A DNA stretch of 64,000 bases from Nyssa sinensis. Taxonomy: Eukaryota > Streptophyta > Magnoliopsida > Cornales > Nyssaceae. Position numbers and translations under genes: made by a program. The DNA lies in NCBI GenBank assembly GCA_008638375.1, contig CM018032.1:32738751-32802750 (forward strand), read 5' to 3'. The notes under the pieces were generated by a model. The model ran no database searches. It was not told where the DNA came from and was given only the letters and a program-made list of their open reading frames with translations. How positions within the stretch are numbered: position 1 is the stretch's first letter; each line of letters starts with the position of its first letter. Shown here in pieces: positions 36,355 to 46,087 of the stretch.

Positions 36355-36824
36355 GGATATGTAAGGATGTGCCTGAAGTATCTGGAGAATCTCAGAATAT
36401 CTGTGAATAGAGATAAGGGAAATAATTTGTGAGTAACTTGGACCCCTGATTTGGTGTATATTTTCTGTACTATCTAGTTTCATATACTGCACTGTTTTAT
36501 ATACTGTACTATTTTTAATCCATATTCTTTCATACACTCTTTGTACTGCATTACATGTGGCATGATTCTATTCTGTCCTGTCTTTTGATATATCCTGTTC
36601 TGATTCTATTCGGGTATGTTTGTTTCGTTATACATCATTCGGAGTCTATTTTGATTCGGTTTTGTTATGTTGTGTTTTACTCCTAGGCCCACTACACGAT
36701 TAAGTGGTTTGATTTACACCAGAGCATGACCTAGAGGGTAGAGGCCCCACGAGTAGTCTATTTATGGGCAGTTGGGAAAGGCTCATATTTGTGATTGGCA
36801 CTCTGTTCTATTTCTGTCCCGCTC
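36353..36824 (+). repeat. LTR fragment of the C family
   Basis: AGGATATG, then CCTGAAGTATCTGGAG and TTTGTGAGTAAC align with 54260-54345 and 63346-63430 of the C LTRs, starting at the microexon and running into the following intron-like part. No LTR end is present. It stops where element E is inserted; the five bases before E are CGCTC. Confidence 0.65.
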
Positions 36825-37991
36825 TGTCACGACTCGAAACCCACCCTATAGCGGATCTCGTGTCGCGGGGCCGACCCTAAGGCCGTCCCTACTTTTTCCA
36901 TTCCTGTATCATAGTACTAATATGCAAAGTACTAAAATCTTAAAACAATAACAGCGGAAGTCTTATCAATGACCATAATCAGCGAAAGTCTTTCAGTACA
37001 CAATGTCAGCAGAAGTCTATTCAATACATGATATGGTTCTGTAATAACAAAAATAAGAACCAGACATAACCAGCACCCGTGGGTGGTGAATACATGGGAG
37101 AACTAAACATAGATTTGTACAGTTCTTCAAAATGTCCTCCTACACTCTCAGACTCCTACTTGGGGTCTTGCAGCGTCATTACCTGAAATGGGGGTAAGTA
37201 GGGTGGAATGAGCTACGAGAGCTTAGCAAGTAAAAACAAATTTCTGACACTGGTATCGGTGAAATATGAATCCATGAATAAGATTATGATAGCCAATCAT
37301 AAGAGAAGAGATGCTGTGATAGCTAATGAGAACAGTTGCCCTAAGAGCCAATGAACAATAGGTCACAATGTACAATTAGGAGTAGTGGATACAACACCAA
37401 CATGAAATTCTCAATAACAATATATCAACATGAATGTACTGCCACAATAAACCAATCACAATCAAAACAATGAAGAATATCCTCTCAGTGTAAGATAAGT
37501 CATAAGGAACCGTGTCACTCAACAATCATAGTCCTGTTAATCATATAAGAGATGCATTTACACTGTTTAGGGCTTGGTAAGAACCCTTGATCTTTTGGGG
37601 CCCGGCATACCCCCCTCTTTGTACCATTCCTCTTAGTCACATATGTTCGCTCACGGACTAGACCCGTAGGTTTCCAGTCAATCAGAAAGCATTAGATGGA
37701 TGTTGTGATTGAGCACAAATCCCGTATTTATAAACATATCATGATCATAAGTGATTCCATAAGAGTATAAAATGGAATATCATATATTCAATAAAGACAT
37801 AGCAGTAGGCCTTTCAAGGCATGGTTCAACATGATAACAATGATATAATAGTCAATCAATGTCCACAAGATAGAACAATATCACATCGCAGAAACAATAG
37901 CATTAGATACGTTCATGAGTACAAGTTTGGCAGTAAAGAGAATAAACTTGGCTTGGAAACACCACATGGAAGAGAAAGGGAATTTACTTAC

Positions 37992-38050
37992 TTCTAAATG
38001 TGCGTTCTTAAATTAGTATCCCGTGAGTTTGCCCTTTTTTGTCGAGTCCC
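37992..38050 (-). other. Putative LTR leader microexon (E)
   Basis: On the minus strand, ATATAG precedes a 59-nt segment starting GGGACTCGAC, followed by GTAAGTAAATT. Confidence 0.38.
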
Positions 38051-39396
38051 CTATATATCAATAGGTCCGTCTCAGAATTAATGTTATTTATCAAATTTTA
38101 TGCCTTGCTATCATAAGTATCTCTAACACTAATTTAGACTTTACCATTGAGTCTGGAATGCCAAAGAAAGTCGGTTTAGGCTTTCGCGGAATTCCATTTG
38201 GACATTTGTACTTAAAAGGGCAAAATGATCATTTTATATTTTTACGGTTTCTTACTTCTCGAGACCTCTTTTTGCAAATCGGACTCCACGGTTAGTCCGA
38301 AATGCTTGAAATAATAAAAATTCACTATTCACTTGCCTCGTTTGGACTTTGTTTGACCCACTTTTGAGTTAGGGGTATTTTTGAAATAAAAGTAATATTT
38401 TATAAATTTTCTGTTGGGCCTTAGTATAATTTTCCAAAACTTTTGGGGTCGGTTCATAATTTCCAGCAGTCCCGGTCTGAACCAGTGGGTTCATAGTTAA
38501 AAACCCTAAACCGGTCTGACCCTTCACTGAACTAACCGGTTCAGTCCATTTCAAAGATCCAGAACCCAATAACCCCTCCCTTATCCTATCCATGGCTTGG
38601 ATAACCCCAAACCCAATTCCACATTTTCTATCCCTGCAACCAAAAAACCCAATTTTATTTAAAATTTAAATATAAAATGACACAGTATAGCTTGCCCCTT
38701 TCATTTCCGGTCGGGTCCCGACCCGATCCGACCCAAATCCATCAACCAGAATAGGACCCTTCTTCTTTGCTTTTCTGGTGGAACTCCGGTGGGGTTCCTG
38801 TCACCATCTCTAGTGAGGGCAACCTAGTTCCGATCTTATTTTACCCAGTTTTCAATGCCATTCCCTTCCCCTTTCCTTAAGGATCTCAATTCTACCCTTT
38901 GTTTCCATCAAACCCCTCCCCATCTCCACGAATAGTGAGTTTATCAACTCCGGCCGACTCTCCGGCCAAGTTATATTTTTCATTTTTGTGACGTTTTGAT
39001 CACTGCTTTGGTCCTATAATTCTTGTAGTATGTTTCTGCACCTGAGTGGGTCATTTTTAGAAACTTAAAACAAGTTTTAAGCCTAGATTTTTATGAAACC
39101 CGAGATTATTTATAAAACCTGCAACTGGATTTTTCTTGGTCGTTCCTTGACCGTTTTGATTGATTCTTCTTGCTACATTTTCCTTATTTTATAGTGATTC
39201 AGTCCCTACTATTAACATCTTAATATCATGCTTAAATTGTAGAGACAAAAACATGATTACTTACCTGGGTTTTCTTGTTTTGCTCTCGATGCCCCTTCTG
39301 AATCTCTCTATTTCTGAATCAATCTCTATCTCTTCTTCTCCCCTTCAGTTTCTAGTTCTTCCCTTTCCTTCTCTAACCTCTCAACTCACAGACTTG

Positions 39397-39406
39397 TATA
39401 TAAATA
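39397..39406 (-). promoter_or_regulatory. TATA box of element E LTR
   Basis: TATTTATATA on the minus strand, just downstream of a GA-repeat block (CT run 39438-39462 on the plus strand), the same arrangement as at 26740-26805. Confidence 0.5.
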
Positions 39407-40085
39407 TGGAGACACCCCACCACCTCCTTCTCCTTCCTCTCTCTCTCTCTCTCTCTCTCTTTTGTAGTTAGCCTTGACTGCAGAGAACCGCCCCTTGAAC
39501 CCTCACCATCCCGTACCATGCTTGCTATATATGTATACAATCCACTTGCACCAAGGTCGGTGGCCTTGGTGCTTTCCTCTCAGCTGTACAGCACACACAC
39601 ACACACAGTGACATACACACTGGTCATGGTGCACATGTAGCCCCTTTTCCTCTTTATTTTTCCTTGATATTTTATTTACTTATACATGTATATACACTAT
39701 ACAACATTTATACATATATACACCATACATTATACCAAGTGTATTTATTTATACACACATAAAATACACATTTTTATACATGAAAATATATCCATACATG
39801 TGCATATAAATTCATTTATAATGGTGCATGCATACACTGATTTTAGACGTACTACGTGTCTGAGAAATATGTTCGTGCATGGGAATGTGTGCAAGCACGC
39901 ATTATGATGTTGGGTCTTAAGGTGCTCGGGTGTTGCCTGACACTAGGTATACTAAGCAAACCATTCACATATCTCAATCGTTTGGTTCCATGAAATACGA
40001 TGATATAGAGCTCAAACAGCTCACATTACACTATTCAGTCGATTTACCTCGGTATACGTGTCATATCCCAGGTCGGGATATCACA

Positions 40086-40105
40086 TTCTTACCCCCTTAA
40101 AAATA
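40086..40105 (-). other. Polypurine tract of element E
   Basis: TTCTTACCCCCTTAAAAATA on the plus strand is the exact reverse complement of the A/B polypurine context. Confidence 0.85.
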
Positions 40106-40227
40106 AGTTTGTCCGCAAACTTAACAGTTCTAACTCCGATGGTTCCGATGATTTCCGTAGTTCTTCTAACATCATGGCCTAACTGAATTAGGCTTTCACA
40201 TTTAACTAGATAACATTTTTCTGTTGA

Positions 40228-40345
40228 GAATCAAGTTTTACCGTCACATCAGATCAAGTTTTACAGTCACATAAGATCAAGTTTTACAATCACATCAGAT
40301 CAAGTTTTACAGTCACATCAATCAAGTTTTATAGTTACATCAAAT
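40228..40345 (-). repeat. 24-bp tandem repeat near the 3' end of E
   Basis: About five copies of ATCAAGTTTTACAGTCACAT with small changes. Element B has two copies of the reverse complement at 11076-11125. Confidence 0.85.
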
Positions 40346-41801
40346 TATTGTACTATTCTTTCTATAATTCCAAGTGTACCTCGAAACCCTCACAAATTCT
40401 TACTATATAGAACAATCAACAAGTTCATAATCTATAAATAGAATTTCAATTCTCAATAACTCTCACAATATAGAACAATCATCAAACCGTAACTTAATAG
40501 ATATCAAGTACATACTTCCATAAGATAGAACAATCATCAAGGATTACTAATTTCAATATTACTATGATTTCTTCCATGTATACTTTTTCAAGAGTCACCA
40601 TTCATTCAATCTCGTCTATCAAGTAACCAGTCATATCTATAATAGTATATAGTTCATTCTAAGATTACAAACCTTAATATTTAAATCTGTCATTGTTTTT
40701 TTTTTTTTGAAGTTTACTTAGCTCATCAATGTCTTTCAAATTCTATGAGTTAATAATATGTCGATCTAATACTCATATATCTATGTTACGTACTCTACTT
40801 GTTTTATGTATAACATCTATCATCAATCATCATCCTTGAACATTTAACATATAACTTAAGAGTTCTGTCTCTATGTTCAGCTAGCAGTAAATGTTGGAAC
40901 TATAAATCAGTATGTAGAGCTAACATCTTAACAATATTGGCATTTGTAGACAACAAAAATACCTGTGGCCACTGGTACAGTAACCTGATCATCTCCCAAG
41001 ATTTATTCACTGTAAAAGATCAATAGTCAAAATTCACATACGAGTCTATTTATCATGTCAGGATTTACTCTACTTAGTTTTGGTAATACCAGTACATCAG
41101 TCTCATCTCCCATGAACTACTTATTACAAATCTAGTTTAATACCAAATCCTTGATATCAACTGAGCCTAAGGATTTAACTTAATGCTCCAATCATTTCCT
41201 GGTATCACTAGGTTTGGTAGGATAGGTGTAGTGGTGTTATAGAGTTCCATTCATCACATCCACTGAGGTATATATCGTCCTAACAGTATCATAAAGAGTT
41301 CGTAGTATCTGTGTTGATTTCTAAATGTCATTTCTTCTATATCACTAGACCTATCTTTCAAGTATAGGCCAATCATTGAAAATACTTGTGATCTTGACCT
41401 GTATCTGGTGTGTCCTATGTTTAACATTTCTAAACAATGATCCTCACAGTAACCATAAAATGGTTTAGTAAATAATCTAGAGTTCACATGCTTCTTCTGT
41501 CTGACATTCTCCAATAATAACCTCCCCAATGTAATAGAATCAGTAAATCAATCATCCAAATGTTCAGTTGCTAAGTTCAGTTTAGTGGAAATGTGGGGAC
41601 ATCAATAAGTGCGTAGAATCAACATAAATCTCAGTAGTCTATAAACGTCATGAATAATTAGAAAAGTACCTGTGACTACCCCTATAGTAGCTTAATCATT
41701 TCCTGCTGTTTACTATTTGCTGTAAAAGATAACAGTTAGCATTTACGTAAGATAAGCGGTCAATATTCATATATGAGTCTAGCGTAATACTCAAGCATCA
41801 T
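40346..41801 (-). other. Interior of element E, no coding sequence recognised
   Basis: AT-rich and without a conserved domain. A 91-codon frame at 41254-41529 (minus strand) resembles nothing I know and is probably fortuitous. TATAGAACAATCATCAA-type phrases recur at 40380-40520. Confidence 0.5.
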
Positions 41802-41903
41802 CTACATCTGACTCCCAGATAAAGCCTCAATAACCCTTTCCATCAGTCGCTCTAAGCGATCTATGCGATCCATAACTATCGATGTATTCCTTGTGATAAC
41901 CAT
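41802..41903 (-). pseudogene. gag: Isolated gag N-terminus, 33 codons (element E)
   Basis: Starts MVITRNTSIVMDRIDRLERL and ends SGSQM before TAG. It aligns with the first residues of gag of A (MVNTRQGPSPMDRLEQLERL). The heptad-like Leu/Ile spacing suggests a short coiled coil. Everything after it, including the gag domain, is lost. The short open frame with its start codon may be retained by chance, for packaging signals in the leader, or because the peptide matters. I cannot tell which. Confidence 0.6.
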
Positions 41904-42050
41904 GTTTGTAAAGAACCAATGTAGATAACCAATGAGATGACCAGTCAATGTATAAGGTAAATAGTAATGATCGTACAAAATAAAACGTCAGTCTTGTCTA
42001 TCAAATTCTAATTTTAATCCTATCTCCCATGACTCATAATCAAACCTATA

Positions 42051-42062
42051 GCTCTGATACCA
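42051..42062 (-). other. Primer binding site of element E
   Basis: GCTCTGATACCA, the reverse complement of TGGTATCAGAGC, three bases from the LTR at 42066. Confidence 0.9.
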
Positions 42063-42065
42063 AGC

Positions 42066-42492
42066 TGTCACGACTCGAAACCCACCCTATGCGGATCTCG
42101 TGTCGCGAGGCCGTCCCTACTTTTTCCATTCCTGTATCATAGTACTAATATGCAAAGTACTAAAATCTTAAAACAATAAAAGCGAAAGTCTTATCAATGA
42201 CCATAATCAGCGGAAGTCTTTCAGTACACAATGTCAGTGGAAGTCTATTCAATACATGATATGGTTCTATAATAACAAAAATAAGAACCAAACATATCCA
42301 GCACCCGTGGGTGGTGAATACATGGGAGAACTAAACATAGACTGGTACAGTTCCTCAAAATGTCCTCCTACGCTCTCAGACTCCTACTGGGGTCTTGCAG
42401 CGTCATTACCTGAAATGGGGGTAAGTAGGGTGGAATGAGCTACGAGAGCTCAGCAAGTAAAAACAGATCTCCGACACTGGTATCGGTGAAAT
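42066..42492 (-). repeat. 5' LTR of element E, truncated
   Basis: Starts TGTCACGACTCG and matches the left LTR through TATCGGTGAAAT. A small deletion near 42106 relative to 36865 removes about 15 bases of the CGGGGCCGACC segment. After about 42492 the sequence is unrelated. Confidence 0.88.
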
Positions 42493-42727
42493 GTATGTGT
42501 CAGTTGTGTAGTGTATGCATGATAGCTATATAATATATATATATATATATATAAATATGTATATACATTAGTGTGCCAACATGGGTTATATATATATATT
42601 ATATACGAATATTAGAATTTACACAAAATATCTAATGAATTAAAAATGGAAAGAAAAAAGAAAGAGAGAAATAGAGGAAGAGAGAAACAGAGAAGGAGAG
42701 ACGGTGGGAAGGATATTTATGTGTGAT

Positions 42728-42758
<31 letters not shown>

Positions 42759-43731
42759 GCTATATATATGCATGCATTGCATGCTTAGAAAATAAGAAAG
42801 AGAACAAAGGAAGAAGAAGGAAAGAGAAGGAGAAAATGAGGAAAGAAGCAAGAGAAGGGCTGAAATACTACAACTAAAAAATTCAAGAAAGTTGAGTTCT
42901 GTATAATTTTTCAAGGTTTTCTTGTTTAAGTTTTAAGACATTTAACTTCCTGCACATGCTTGTAAATTATATAAGAAAGGGAACGAGGGTCTGAAAGACC
43001 TAAGGGAATAAGGAAAAAACTACAAATTGCCATGACTGAGTTTCAAAAGCTCTGGTCTGAAACGACCATCAAGAAAATCAATTTGATTGCTTAGGATCGA
43101 AACTAGAGACCATGAGGGTTATGAAAACCCTAGACCGTAACCAAAAAGCCATGGAAATGACCCTCAACCATTGACTTGCACGTCACGGCCAAATGACCCA
43201 TCACCCTAAAATGGACACCAAACCTTGATTTCTAAATAAGGAATTGTTCCCTATGATGCAAGGATCATAACAAACCAAACCATGCTGATTTTCATGAAGA
43301 AATGAGCCTTTACTAACAGAAAAACCGAATACACCATGGGAGCCCAACAAGCTCTCTAGACCACCTAAGGTCTCAAACCAATGCCAAAGTGTTCCCCATG
43401 ACCTTAGGAATCCATAGGAACAAACCACAAGTGATTTGGAGCTTTAAAACTCCACAAAATATAGAAAGTGTGAAAATGGTGAATTAGGGCAACACTACGT
43501 GTTTAATGGGGAAGACGATGAAAAGTGACATAAAATGGTGACGTTTTGAAACCGCGTAAGTGAAACTGCGTCGTTTCACAATGAGTGTTTTAATTTTAAA
43601 AGGCTAAATAGACCTGTTGGCTACAAGGTTTAGAAATCAATTTATTATTCTAAATTTAGACTGAGGATATCCTATCCTAGAATTGCCCCTCTATCCACTG
43701 TTTGGTTCACGAAGTCACTGAAAAATAAAAG

Positions 43732-43823
43732 GGGGCTGCTGCCCCGAGGATTCGGAGCCACAACCTCCGAGTGTGTGGGAACTTATGCCCCACACGCAGA
43801 CCACTGTGCCACTGAGGCACGTG
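43732..43823 (-). other. tRNA-like module, antisense in LTR D
   Basis: On the minus strand: GTGCCTCAGTGGCACAGTGG (D arm/A box-like), then GTGTGGG and CCCACAC pairing around a 9-nt loop (anticodon-arm-like), then GGCTCCGAATCC (B box with one extra base). Better formed than the other modules, but without a clean acceptor stem. It could be a tRNA pseudogene or SINE head. Confidence 0.5.
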
Positions 43824-44218
43824 TATCTTTATCTCACTGAAATTAATATAAAATATTAGTTTAAATAAATAATTGAATAAATTGAATTAAATATTGTATT
43901 ATTTTCTGATGCTCAACTAAAGTAAATAAATAGTGTATTCTTAATATTTTGGGCATTCTAAAGCCAATGGAAAGGTCCGTTTCACGAGATGGGGTCCCAA
44001 AAAATTAAGACCTGTAAAAATGTCAAATGACCATAACGCCCCTAGTGATGCCTAAAGCCACGTAAAAGCCTAAACCTATTTTTTTCAACATTCCAAACTC
44101 AACTGTAGAGTTCATTTTTCCAAATAAGACACCTAAAATATTAATGTATGAAATTAACTAATTTTAGGGCATTAAGCTATACATAGTATTGAGCTAAGAT
44201 ATGTCTACTGATTTATAG

Positions 44219-44276
44219 AGACTTCAAAAGGAAATGAGAACGTGAGTAATTACTGAGATATAGTGGACTGTTAAAG
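44219..44276 (+). other. Putative LTR leader microexon (D)
   Basis: TTTATAG, then 58 nt starting AGACTTCAAAAGG, then GTAAGTAAATC. Confidence 0.35.
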
Positions 44277-44389
44277 GTAAGTAAATCTTGGATCTTTAAT
44301 ATGCGGTGCTTCTTAGCCATGTCAATATTATTCTTGATATTGCCCAATTGTACTCTTATACTTATTTGACCTTATTGATCCCACAACTT

Positions 44390-44720
44390 GATGATTGTTC
44401 TATCTTGTGAGAATTCTTGAGAATTGAATTGCTATATCTAGACTATGAACTTGAATTTTACAATTGGATACTTGATCTATATTATGGGAATTATTGAGAA
44501 ATGAATTAATATATCTAGGCTATAGATTTGATGTTTTATATTGGGAATCATTGAGAAATGAATTGATATATCTAGGCTATAGATTTAATGTTTTATATTG
44601 GGAATCATTGAGAATTGAATTAATATATCTAGGCTATGGACTTGATGTTTACAATTGGATACTTGTTCTATATTGTGGGAATTATTGAGGATTGAATTGC
44701 TTTACCTAGATCATGATTGT
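44390..44720 (+). repeat. 56-58 bp tandem repeat in LTR D
   Basis: ATATCTAGGCTAT recurs at 44511, 44567 and about 44625, with flanking partial copies containing GGGAATCATTGAGAA. Inside the intron-like part after the microexon. Confidence 0.75.
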
Positions 44721-45120
44721 TAGTGCACCTTATACCGTGCCTTGAAAGATAAATTGTTATGTTCTTTCTATAAGTAAAACCCAATCTCTTACATGTGGTA
44801 CTCTCAACTATGGTTATTCCTTCTACTGCCAAAGTCGTACTCTTATACATACTCGATGCTTATTGTTTCCATAATGTTATACTTATTTTATCTTGTGGAC
44901 CTTATTGATTGTTATATTCGTGATTGATTGTACACTTTGTACCATGCCTTGAAAGGCTAACAGATATGTTCACACTACTGAGAAAAATAATATTCCACAT
45001 ATATATACACTCTTCATGGCATTATGATAGTCATGATATATTATGAGTACCTGGAGTTGTGCTCAGTTACAACGTCCATCCGATACTTTACTGAATGGGT
45101 TGGTTATTGAGATACTACTA

Positions 45121-45220
45121 GACCTTCGGGTCAAAGTCCATGAGGCTATTCATTGGTTCGGCAAGGCTTGACCTTTGGAACCATAAGTGTGGAAATAGAT
45201 GATAGTGTCCATGAATGGAC
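45121..45220 (+). other. Hairpin pair in LTR D (UUCG loop; TGAA loop with compensated pair)
   Basis: 45121-45132 is GACC-TTCG-GGTC. 45207-45220 is GTCCA-TGAA-TGGAC. Compared with A (GTCCG-TGAA-CGGAC), both partners of the loop-closing pair changed, and the loop stayed the same. Confidence 0.45.
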
Positions 45221-46002
45221 GTATGATGTTGTATATGCAAGGACAAAAGAAGAGGATATGACAGGCCCTAACAGTAATATGCATCAAAAAGTTTATTGAT
45301 ATCACATCGTTTATTGAATTTATAGAATGATCATATTTTCCCTATGAATGATCATATGTTGAAAGCTTATCCATTGGTTTATGACTGACTGGTCACCTAT
45401 TGATTGTCGCAGTATATCTATTGTTTTGACAGACCCTCATTGATGATCCCATGTTCATTGTCTCATTGTTATCCATTACTCATGACTGATCATTGTGATC
45501 TCTACTGTTTGATTGGTCGTTATGGCATTCTACCCTTGATTGGCTATTGCAGCATTTTATTCCATGACTGGCTATCATGTTTCACATCCTTATTTATCTT
45601 AAATTATATTCTTTTCTATATTGACCTTGACCCACGGCAGAAAGAAGGGAATTTACTTACTGAGCTTTGTTAGCTCATTCAAACTTACTTATTGTTTCAG
45701 GAAGAGACGTTGCGAGACAGCAGTAGGAGCTTAAAAGCATAGGAGAGCATTTTGAAAAATGTACTAGAAAAGGATGTTATAGTTCTCCCATGTATTCACC
45801 ACCAAAGGGTGATGTAATGCTAGGTTCCCATTTGGATATGTGTAGAACCTTGTTATGACTATTTAAGACTTTCTCTATATAAATTTTTAAATTTGTATAT
45901 TACACATTGATGTAATAGGTACAAGGAAAGAAAAGGTAGGGACAACCATAGGGTCGGCCCCGCGATCCTCAATCCGTATAGGGTAGGTTTCGGGTCGTGA
46001 CA

Positions 46003-46087
46003 CCAATTCATGGCTAATTGTTCTCATTGATACATTTGTTTCCATATTTTTAGACTACTAGCTTTAAGTAGAATTGTCCATGATTAT
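46003..46087. other. Short unassigned spacer
   Basis: 85 bases between the end of D and the start of F. No motif recognised. Confidence 0.4.

Larger units (their letters stand above)
36825..40085 (-). repeat. 3' LTR of element E (3261 bp)
   Basis: Left end TGTCACGACTCG, right end GGATATCACA. On the minus strand: CATGCA-type upstream block (39870-39950), (TA)n and (CA)n tracts, GA block (CT run at 39438-39462), TATA at 39397-39406, first donor CCCAG-GTAAGTAAT near 39264, microexon 37992-38050, late acceptor TTTCAG at 37183-37188. Confidence 0.9.
36825..42492 (-). mobile_element. Element E: short-interior relative of A, minus strand
   Basis: Two LTRs in reverse orientation, a polypurine tract (reverse complement of the A one) next to the left LTR, and a Met primer site next to the right one. 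The interior is only about 2 kb and lacks all pol domains. Its first 250 bases after the primer site are closely similar to the leader and gag start of A. It is a deletion derivative that would depend on proteins from a relative. The right-hand (5') LTR is cut at about 42492 by junction with D. Confidence 0.88.
42493..46002 (+). repeat. Partial LTR D (5' end missing)
   Basis: Ends GGTTTCGGGTCGTGACA at 46002 like the other LTRs, and has the late acceptor (ACTTACTGAGC, then TTTCAG at 45695-45700), a microexon and the GA-rich block. The start TGTAAYAYCCCG is absent: D begins in the (TA)n zone, joined in inverted orientation to the truncated E LTR. The matching 5' flank cannot be identified. A tRNA-like module (43732-43823) sits in the middle. 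Confidence 0.8.

Noticed and set aside
41254..41529. 91-codon minus-strand frame in element E
   Set aside because: No domain or counterpart in A or B; likely chance in AT-rich sequence.
44494..44688. Open frame with repeated LGYRF and LYWESLR motifs
   Set aside because: By-product of a 56-58 bp tandem repeat in LTR D.
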